From: JADFJB01 sp964464595
GTDB taxonomy: Bacteria > Zhuqueibacterota > JdFR-76 > DREG01
NCBI GenBank assembly: GCA_964464595.1
Contig: CAYXGW010000151.1
Span: forward strand, 1 to 10,379
DNA: 10,379 bases
Direction: 5' to 3'
Position numbers and translations under genes: made by a program. Of the stretch, positions 1 through 6,600 are shown one piece after another (the first letter of the stretch is position 1; every line of letters begins with the position of its first letter). The notes under the pieces are model-generated. The model was not told the origin of the DNA and did no database searches. It worked only from the letters and a program-made list of their open reading frames with translations.

Positions 1-2
1 GA

Positions 3-689
3 ATGAATGATATTACTGAACAAACACCCGCTTGGCATGAAAGCGATTGGGAACATGTCTCAATTAAAATATCGGAAAATGCAGGAATTTTTACTCCGGT
101 CAAAGTAGATTTTTATCTCCACGAAGGAGGAAGAAGTTTTACTGCTAATGACTGTTGGTGGAGTTCGACAAATTCACTGAGTTATGATAGTATCCAAGAA
201 GGTTATGATGAAAACCATACAAATTTAAATGTGTGGATTGCTGCAAATTCACACGCTTCATATAACCGAAACAGCTTGGTATTTAGAATTGAGGGTACTG
301 TTTTTGGAATACCATATAGTACTTATCAAGACCGTGTCGATTATCTTCCTGCAGGCTTTGATCTATATTTTGGTTATGACAATTTGATAAAACTAGGTGA
401 AGTATCTAAACAAGCGAATGTAGAATGTCCTGAAAGTGGATATACCTATGAATTTCATTCATACAGAATTGGCAATGTTGGTAAATATTGGTCGGCCTAT
501 AGAGGTCGAACAGGTATTATTAGTGGTCAGCCTTTTGCAGCATTCCCATCACCATTTATGCCACCAAAAGGTGACACACATGAATGGTTAAGTTTTACGG
601 AAAATGGATACTTCGGTAACGATGGTTTAAATTACATTCTTTTAGACATAGAGGTACTTTGGTATATTGATGACTCTTTAGGTGATTAA
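3..689 (+). CDS. Vps62/DUF946-like protein, probably 5'-truncated by window edge
   Basis: The product resembles the Vps62-related (DUF946) family, known from plants and fungi and also found in bacteria, whose biochemical role is not established. Three family signatures appear in the expected order: 'DWEHVSIKI' (residues 15-23), a 'VDFYLHEGGRSF' segment (35-46) matching the family's 'vyFSqHsGGeW' stretch, and 'ANSHASY' (81-87) matching 'GHASYp'. The C-terminal half is rich in Tyr, Phe and Gly, and its 'FGNDGLNYILLDIEVLWYID' end looks like a closing beta strand region. Only two bases precede the first ATG and no upstream stop is visible. Family members normally have a substantial N-terminal section before DWEHV, so the true start is probably outside the window. 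The location of the protein cannot be judged because the N-terminus is missing. A 61-base gap separates it from the lipoprotein gene on the same strand. The family assignment rests on motif recall, not on a search. Confidence 0.72.
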   Translation: MNDITEQTPAWHESDWEHVSIKISENAGIFTPVKVDFYLHEGGRSFTANDCWWSSTNSLSYDSIQEGYDENHTNLNVWIAANSHASYNRNSLVFRIEGTVFGIPYSTYQDRVDYLPAGFDLYFGYDNLIKLGEVSKQANVECPESGYTYEFHSYRIGNVGKYWSAYRGRTGIISGQPFAAFPSPFMPPKGDTHEWLSFTENGYFGNDGLNYILLDIEVLWYIDDSLGD

Positions 690-750
690 ATTCGTTCTTG
701 TTAAATACAACTTCAGCAGATACAACTACAGTTAGACGGAAATTTTTGCT

Positions 751-1152
751 ATGAACAATTATAATTTTTTATTGAAAATCATTATCCCAGTTTTATTGTT
801 TTTAGAATGTTCAGCACCGAATAAACTTATTGAAGTTCAACAATCAAAAATTGAAATAGTAGAGGAAAAATTGGGGGATTTAAAAGAATGGAACGAAATA
901 GAATTAGTGCTGCTCAACGGTCAAAAAATAAAGGGGAAATATATTAGTTTTGAAAATGAAATATTATTTCTGCATGAAATCAATGATTCTCAAACTGAGA
1001 AAAAGATAAGAAAAATTCCTTTGAAGCAAATTGCTACACTATCAATTTTGGCTAAGAAAATTGGTGGTTTTCAATTATTCATTGGTGCGACTCTTTTTGC
1101 CGTTATAGTTTCTTATTTTCTTATGGGTCAGGTGTTTGGATCAAGTTTATGA
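751..1152 (+). CDS. Small predicted lipoprotein with C-terminal membrane helix (paralogue A)
   Basis: Hypothetical protein of 133 residues. A hydrophobic leader (residues 6-18) ends at 'LLFLEC', so Cys20 may be lipidated, although Glu at the -1 position is unusual for a lipobox. A beta-rich segment (about 49-100) reads 'IELVLLNGQKIKGKYISF', then an acidic turn, then 'ILFLHE', and closes with 'KIPLKQIATLSI'. This pattern is like that of small beta-barrel (Sm-like) folds. A single hydrophobic helix (about 105-126) lies at the C-terminus. The same plan recurs in the genes at 2144 and 2586, so the three may be diverged paralogues. The start ATG has only a weak purine stretch upstream (GACGGAA, further away than ideal). 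No function can be assigned; envelope location is inferred from the leader and the terminal helix. Confidence 0.7.
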   Translation: MNNYNFLLKIIIPVLLFLECSAPNKLIEVQQSKIEIVEEKLGDLKEWNEIELVLLNGQKIKGKYISFENEILFLHEINDSQTEKKIRKIPLKQIATLSILAKKIGGFQLFIGATLFAVIVSYFLMGQVFGSSL

Positions 1153-1235
1153 TGAGTTGTATAAACTTTAATGTATTTGATTTGTGAGATCAATCACTTA
1201 ATATCCAAGACGATAATTATCAACAAATATGATGG

Positions 1236-1388
1236 ATGATATTGAATTACAAGATCAGCTTTAGACGCTCAATAATTTTATCAGTAATTCTTTGTGCACA
1301 GTTTTAAACCGGTGTCAATGCACAAGTATTTAATTTTGATTATCTGAAAAAAGGCTCATATTTAAAGAAAGTAATTACTATTAATTAA
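1236..1388 (+). pseudogene. Decayed secreted-protein gene: signal peptide interrupted by a stop codon
   Basis: One frame starting with ATG at 1236 encodes a convincing export signal: a short basic N-terminus ('NYKISFRR'), a hydrophobic core ('SIILSVILCAQF'), an in-frame TAA at 1305-1307, then 'TGVNAQ' resembling a signal-peptidase site and 'VFNFDYLKKGSYLKK' as the start of a mature protein. It stops again at 1386. The hydrophobic core and cleavage region make sense only if the TAA is read through, which points to a broken gene whose body has been lost. It occupies most of the 281-base gap between the lipoprotein at 751 and the membrane protein at 1434. The rest of that gap shows nothing recognisable. 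The alternative is chance open sequence in AT-rich DNA. Confidence 0.4.
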
Positions 1389-1433
1389 GTGAGTTTAATT
1401 TAAGATGTCCTTGCCTTCTTACGGAGATGAGAA

Positions 1434-2096
1434 ATGAAAGTATTATTTCTTGTGATTGTTTGTACAATTCCTTTCGTTACATACTCTCAATCTGAGCAGC
1501 CTCAGTACTTTGCACATTTCTTCTTCAAAGAAATGCCCGGAATCAGCAATCCGCAGCAGTATGAAATGTACAACACCTACCAAAACAGAGAAATGGCCAA
1601 CCATGGTATCGGCCTATTAAACAAAAACAGGATTCAACCTCAAAGAAAACCGGTGTTACTTCGTCTGCCTACTCGGTATAGTCACTCATTCGAAAGAAGG
1701 AATGATTCCTCGTCATCCCAAAAGCCCATAAAATACCTTATGCATGGGCTTATCGGCGCAGCAGGTTTTAGCGTTGTGGGAGTGTTGATAGCCTCCGGTA
1801 CAGATAGGACATGCACCGGAAGTAGTGATGTTATCTTATACTGTGGCACGAGTGAGCGAAACGATCGATTAGGATTTACAATTGGAGCCACAACTGGAAG
1901 TATATTTGGCTACTTGATCCAGACAAAAAAATTTAAAAAGAAAAAGGGTGTTTTACTCCCAATCGTCCTTGGCAGTTTTGCCGGTGGTGTAGGCGGTTAT
2001 TTTCTAGATAAAGAGGCAAGTATTGGACCCCTTGCAATTATTTTCCCTCCAGTTACAGCTTTTTTAAGCCTGATAATTTTTTCACCTGAGTTTTAA
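1434..2096 (+). CDS. Exported glycine-rich protein with about four membrane segments
   Basis: Hypothetical protein of 220 residues; I do not recognise the family. It begins with a cleavable-looking signal peptide (residues 1-18, 'LVIVCTIPFVTYS' followed by Gln). A soluble, Gln/Asn/Tyr-rich stretch follows (20-100). Four hydrophobic segments lie at about 103-121, 146-163, 172-191 and 197-216. Several contain spaced small residues ('GLIGAAGF', 'GFTIGATTGSIFG', 'GSFAGGVGGYF') of the glycine-zipper kind that pack helices tightly. Two cysteines (127 and 137) sit in the loop between helices 1 and 2 and could pair outside the cytoplasm. A lysine cluster (165-171) separates helices 2 and 3. The start is supported by GGAG at 1423-1426, seven bases before ATG. 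It is flanked on both sides by small lipoproteins on the same strand, so an envelope role is plausible but unproven. Confidence 0.72.
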   Translation: MKVLFLVIVCTIPFVTYSQSEQPQYFAHFFFKEMPGISNPQQYEMYNTYQNREMANHGIGLLNKNRIQPQRKPVLLRLPTRYSHSFERRNDSSSSQKPIKYLMHGLIGAAGFSVVGVLIASGTDRTCTGSSDVILYCGTSERNDRLGFTIGATTGSIFGYLIQTKKFKKKKGVLLPIVLGSFAGGVGGYFLDKEASIGPLAIIFPPVTAFLSLIIFSPEF

Positions 2097-2143
2097 ACTT
2101 ATTGATATCGACCTTTAACAAAATATTGCTATTACAAATAATA

Positions 2144-2536
2144 ATGAAATCTATGAAAAAATTAATGAGACTATCGGTCCTTTTTCTAATCATAGCTTTT
2201 TCGTTAAATACGATTGGCTGCACAAAGCGAGTTTTGGTTCCAATGGATCGTAATTCTCTTGAAAAGGAAAGTATACTTTATGTCAAATTATCTTCAGGTA
2301 AAGAAGTGAAGGTAAAAGGGCCAAGATTTGAAGATGGTTTTCTTTTGGGGAAGACACCGTTATATGACGCTCGACCCGGTCCTTATAAAGAAATCAAGAT
2401 TAATATGAAAGAAATTGCCTCGATTAGAGTAGAGCGTCCTGACCAAAGGAAAACGATAATTGCTTTAACAACAATAGCTTGGATTCTTGGCATGTTTATG
2501 TATTTATTATCTCAATTTGATGGTGGATGGAATTAA
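2144..2536 (+). CDS. Small predicted lipoprotein with C-terminal membrane helix (paralogue B)
   Basis: Hypothetical protein of 130 residues. The frame stays open upstream to a TTG at 2102, but the ATG at 2144 is preferred because it places basic residues (K2, K5, K6, R9) directly before the hydrophobic core of the leader; ATG at 2153 is nearly as good. The leader ends in 'LNTIGC', a good lipobox with Cys26 as the lipidation site. A beta-rich middle (44-97) contains 'YVKLSSGKEVKVKG', 'GFLLGK' and 'EIKINMKEIASIRVE', laid out like the lipoproteins at 751 and 2586. A hydrophobic helix at about 104-123 follows the basic 'RPDQRK'. No strong ribosome-binding site is seen. It starts 47 bases after the membrane protein gene, which suggests co-transcription. 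Function is unknown; the envelope location is inferred. Confidence 0.72.
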   Translation: MKSMKKLMRLSVLFLIIAFSLNTIGCTKRVLVPMDRNSLEKESILYVKLSSGKEVKVKGPRFEDGFLLGKTPLYDARPGPYKEIKINMKEIASIRVERPDQRKTIIALTTIAWILGMFMYLLSQFDGGWN

Positions 2537-2585
2537 AATGATTTAGCGAATCGTTACGGATTTTCTAAATAACCATTGTTCTATA

Positions 2586-2963
2586 ATGATTCAATTGGGA
2601 AAACATATAACCGGCATTACGATTTGCTTATTATTAACAACTGCAATGAGCTGTACCCATATTGCAACAATGAACAAATCTACGCCTAAATTCCCCGAAT
2701 TAAAAAAAGGCAATCTAATTTCAATCGTATTTATTGACCTTACCCAAATAAAATGTGTTTTTCTGGAAAAAACTGAAAATGATCTTTTGGTTCGTATTAC
2801 AGAAAATGGCGAGCACAAACAGAGATTGGTAAATATTAATTCCGTTTTAAGAATTGACAAATTAAAAAGAAAACCCCCTCCGATGATGACAATTGCAGTG
2901 GGTCTGGTTTTTTTATCTCTTATAGTCTGGGCCGGCCAAAATATCTATCTCTCAAACCTTTAG
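2586..2963 (+). CDS. Small predicted lipoprotein with C-terminal membrane helix (paralogue C)
   Basis: Hypothetical protein of 125 residues. The leader (residues 1-22) has a hydrophobic core 'ITICLLLTTAMS' followed by Cys23, an acceptable lipobox (A-M-S-C). The middle (about 42-93) repeats the layout of the two neighbouring lipoproteins: 'LISIVFIDLTQIKCVFL', then 'NDLLVRI', then 'RLVNINSVLRIDKL'. A basic and proline stretch ('KLKRKPPP') precedes a single hydrophobic helix (about 99-117). The gene lies 49 bases after the preceding lipoprotein on the same strand. The AT-rich gap shows no terminator. Pairwise identity with the other two is low, so the relationship rests on the shared order of elements and not on strong sequence similarity. 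No function is recognised. Confidence 0.7.
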   Translation: MIQLGKHITGITICLLLTTAMSCTHIATMNKSTPKFPELKKGNLISIVFIDLTQIKCVFLEKTENDLLVRITENGEHKQRLVNINSVLRIDKLKRKPPPMMTIAVGLVFLSLIVWAGQNIYLSNL

Positions 2964-3240
2964 AAGGAACCGGAATTTGAATTTAAGGCAAAAACGTACC
3001 AAGCTGGAAGTGTACACCTGGTATGGCGATGAATTGGATCCCCGATTATTATTATGACGAAGTTACCGGCGCAACCGACGCCAATGGCTATGCCTACCTG
3101 GAAATATATATCCCCGCCATGTTTTTAGAAGGACTCGACTTTATGCATGCAAGAATGATCGACCCGGATTATGCCGAGCTTTCCTCAGAAAATACGACAA
3201 CACAGACCATGCGGACCATTTGGCCGGGGTATTGTGGTTG
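2964..3240 (+). pseudogene. Frameshifted fragment of an extracellular beta-domain protein
   Basis: Two adjoining frames appear to form one broken coding segment. From 2964 the frame encodes 'EPEFEFKAKTYQAGSVHLVW' and hits TGA at 3027. A different frame then continues directly with 'NWIPDYYYDEVTGATDANG', 'YAYLEIYIPA' and 'SSENTTTQTMRTIWP'. A single lost base near 3025-3030 would join them into one continuous polypeptide. The 'TGATDANGYAYLEIYIP' part reads like an Ig-like or carboxypeptidase-regulatory-like beta-sandwich segment of a secreted protein. The open frame runs on to 3295, but past about 3242 it only crosses the apbE remnant on the other strand. There is no start codon or ribosome-binding site for a full gene, and the parent gene is not in the window. 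Confidence 0.45.
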
Positions 3241-3241
3241 T

Positions 3242-3490
3242 TTAATAAAAAACCAATTCCAACGAAAATCTTTGCCAATCACCAAAATATTCTAACCTGC
3301 ATCCATCATTGCTATTTTCTACCAGGAAAGCCCAAACATCAGAATGTTCTTCGCAATAACGCTGAATATTTTCTGAGTCCATCACCATAAAAGCAGTAGA
3401 AAGTGCATCTGCGATGGCCCACGCACCCAATCGTTTCTCAGCAGGACCGCCTGTAAATGGATCGACAATTTGTTTTTATTGCAAACAGAA
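3242..3490 (-). pseudogene. C-terminal fragment of a duplicated apbE gene
   Basis: This segment matches the 3' end of the intact apbE at 7675-8604, in the same orientation, covering roughly its residues 227-309. Identity is about 94% over the first 160 bases, including 84 identical bases (3314-3397 against 7741-7824). Relative to the intact gene it lacks 18 bases, which removes six residues around 'ATGAM' just before the conserved 'ADALSTAF' motif. It also lacks four bases near 3470, which breaks the frame. The stop codon differs, giving a tail 'LELVFY' in place of 'LELK'. Similarity fades at about 3488, so the N-terminal three quarters, including the FAD-binding core, is absent. It cannot encode a working enzyme. 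It is the left member of a direct repeat around the large secreted-protein gene. Confidence 0.88.
3254..3488 (-). repeat. Left copy of a long direct repeat (apbE 3' end)
   Basis: Aligns with 7681-7937 in the same orientation, offset 4427 bases at the start, with an 18-base and a 4-base gap in this copy. Together with the right copy it brackets the whole large secreted-protein gene and its terminator. Confidence 0.9.
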
Positions 3491-3593
3491 ACCTTCCTTT
3501 TAGAAATCTTGTTACTTTTTCTGCGTTAGTTACGGCTTTATAATTTGGAAGGCCGGAATCACAGCTGTCGACAGCATGAACATCGCCTTTCAT
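3438..3593 (-). other. 51-codon ORF of unknown origin fused to the apbE remnant
   Basis: Reading the minus strand from ATG at 3593 gives a 51-residue peptide. Its first part, 'MKGDVHAVDSCDSGLPNYK' then 'AVTNAEKVTRFLKGRF', looks like real protein sequence rather than random translation. The last dozen or so codons run into the apbE-derived DNA in the wrong frame and stop at 3438. It may be a remnant of another gene joined to the apbE fragment at the duplication breakpoint, or a chance ORF. I do not recognise the family, and no clear ribosome-binding site is seen. Confidence 0.25.
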
Positions 3594-3682
3594 ATAAGAG
3601 AATCATTAATAAACCTGTAGATGTGATATTCCAACAATCTAATTCAAAATGATTACGTTGAATATCATCCACACTTAATTAA

Positions 3683-3688
3683 AGAGGT
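3683..3688 (+). promoter_or_regulatory. Ribosome-binding site setting the start of the large secreted protein
   Basis: AGAGGT lies four bases before the ATG at 3693. It favours this ATG over the in-frame GTG at 3687, which overlaps the site itself. Confidence 0.6.
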
Positions 3689-3692
3689 GCAA

Positions 3693-6600
3693 ATGTTTCG
3701 GACTACATTAATTATCCTATTGTTATCTGCACAGATACTTTTTGGACAACAGACTGGTAAAGATGGAAAAACCTTTCAAGCCAGAAAGGCTAGTTATCTG
3801 ATGAATTTAGAGGATGCAACTTCTAGTGTATCAGAAAGTCAACGAATACGGAATTTATACGGCTGGCTTGAGAACGGAATATGGAATGATGTAGTAAAGT
3901 CTGCTATTGACTCATTGCTTTACGGAAAAGCTCCGAATGAAAAGCCACATTGGTTTAGTGCTATTCGTGGGCATAATGTAAATTTGATTATGGTTTTACG
4001 AAAGTGGGGGCCTACTGATGGAGATTCAACGATTAACAGCACCTATGAAGATAAGATAACAAATAAGTTCGATGATTTTATATCAAAATCTAGATGTTTT
4101 CAGGGGGTCAATGATCAGAAACAAATGTATCAAATGGCCAGTGTGTATATGTATACTTTATTTTATGGTAATAGAAATGTCCCAAATTATGGCGTACCTG
4201 ATGGAGAGTCACCCACCAGTACTAAAGAGGACGCTTGGCCAGATTTTTCTTATAATGGGCATTCATACTTTTTCAATAATGGTCCATATGATGCAAACAC
4301 ATTAGCACGAGATTTTTTAGAATGGGCGCTGGACGGCTGGTATGTCCAAAAAATCAATCCGGCTACACAACGAGAGTTTGATTCTCCGGATTATTCAAGG
4401 GCATTTGCAGGAGCTTTCTCTGCACTTGTTTCTTTACTTCCCAGCAGTGATCCACTATATACAAAAGCAAAAATGGCGGTGGATTTTATGCTGTTGGATT
4501 ATATGCTTGATGAAAGTCAGAATGCAGGACATTGTGGAACATTTGGGAGAGCCGATTATAAGTGGACTTCAAGAAATAGTGTTTATCCTACTTATCAGTA
4601 TTTTGGTATTGGTGGTCTCGAGGCTGAAGAAAGATCAGATATAAATGCTGTCTGGTTTCATGACTATGAACCTCCTGATCTTCTTGTGGATTTGATTAAC
4701 ATGAATGATCAGTCAGTTTCAGACTGGCTATGGCATACCGAATATAATCCTGGGTTTCTGCATGATGATGATTTTGGAAAGTGGGTATATCAAACAAAAA
4801 ATTATTGTATTGGATCGAATAAAGGTAACTCTAAACAGGGTTGGAGTGTTGTAATCAATACTGAAGGTAGCAACAAAAATTTTATTCGGTTTTGGATAAA
4901 TAAAGACTCTACTGCGCCACCAGATAATAGGGAAGGCAATTATTTGGGAGATAAGGGGAATCAGTTTCAGAATGCTATATTTGCCGATCTTGGTGGCAGT
5001 GGGAATCTTTGGGTAAGATTTCACGGAGGAGTATCGTGGGACGATGAAACAACCACAGGAGGATGGGACTTTAAAAAAGATGGTGATGTTATGGTGGCTA
5101 TTAAAATTGCGAGCTCAACCGCTTGCGTGGAAATGGCCACTGTTGGTGTAGAGTATGCAGATTATTCAGCATTTCAATCAGCTGTTACTGGGGCTGGGGG
5201 TTCCAGCTGTGGAAATGATTCTTTCAAAACTTCACGTGGGGATGTAATTAACGACGATGATTTTGCAGGCAGATTGTCGCCAGGTGACGCATCATTTCCA
5301 TTTGATAGAATGGGGACATGGGATGGTAACGGTAACCAGATAATAGATTGGAATAATAATGTAATGACGGTTACTTTGGAAGGAAATTCTTTAACTTATA
5401 ATTTTAACAACTGGACATCTTCATCAACTACAGGCGGCAACCAACCACCTGTGTCTATTAATAATGGGCCATATAGCGGGGAAATCAATCAATCCATTTC
5501 CTTCAGCAGTTCCGGATCAAATGACCCTGATGGAAACATCGTCTCCTATTTGTGGGACTTTGGCGATGGAACGACCTCTATCCTACCCAATCCCAGTAAT
5601 ACATATACTTCTTCAGGTAACTTTTCAGTAAGTCTGAAAGTTACCGACAATGATAGTGCTTCCAATACATCATTCACTTCGGCAACTATTACAGATCCCA
5701 ACGCTCAAGTTACAGCGGATGCCGGTGGGCCGTATTCCGGACAAGTTGGCACTGACATTGTGTTCGATGGCAGTGGGTCTCAAGGCTCCAATCTAACCTA
5801 TTCCTGGGATTTTGGCGACACAGTCAGCGGAACCGGGGTTTCACCCAGCCATCCTTATAATTCAGAAGGGACGTATACTGTAATCCTAACCGTTGATGAC
5901 GGCTCGGGAAATACGGATTCAGATACTACAACTGCAACAATACAAGCAGTCAGTGCAGGCACATTTGAGAGCACAATTTCTAATCCGACTGATGATGCCG
6001 AGCAAAGGTCAAATGATACTGTAACAACAAACAGCCCGGATTTGGAATTAGTGGACGACGGTAGCGATAATCAAATAGTTGGCCTTCGGTTTAGTAATGT
6101 TACAATTCCCCAGGGCGCAACTATTTCTAATGCGTATGTTCAATTCACTGCTGATAGAGCCAGCACCATACCTACTTCCTTAACCATTAATGGTGAAGCT
6201 GCCGATGATCCTGTCACTTTCAGTGATACTAATTCTGATATATCATCCCGGGACACGACTTTTGAATCCGCAGCATGGAATCCGCCGGCGTGGAATACAA
6301 TTGGCGCGGCCGGAGAAGATCAGAGGACATCCGATCTTAAAGAGGTGATCGAGGAAATCGTCAATCGCAGTGGTTGGACAAGCGGTAATGCACTTGTGCT
6401 AATCATTAGCGGTAGTGGAAGTCGAGCCGCAGAATCTAAAGAAGGTAATCCGACAGCGCCTACCATTCATATCGAGTATAACTCAAATGTTACAACGGAT
6501 GCCGGTGGGCCGTATTCCGGACAAGTTGGCACAGCCATTGTGTTTGATGGCAGTGGGTCTCAAGGCCCAAATCTAACCTACTCCTGGGATTTTGGCGACA

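Noticed and set aside
3023..3295. The 90-codon + strand frame as an independent intact gene.
   Set aside because: Coding-like sequence continues upstream in another frame, and the last 18 or so codons only cross the apbE remnant in antisense, so it is better described as a gene fragment.
3594..3692. Possible promoter for the large secreted protein (TTGAAT near 3658 and other AT-rich hexamers).
   Set aside because: No pair of boxes with sensible spacing stands out; only the ribosome-binding site is supportable.
4072..5024. Three overlapping open frames of 77 to 100 codons (two +, one -) within the large secreted-protein gene.
   Set aside because: They lie entirely inside the 3693-7583 coding sequence in other frames, lack ribosome-binding sites and have random-looking composition.
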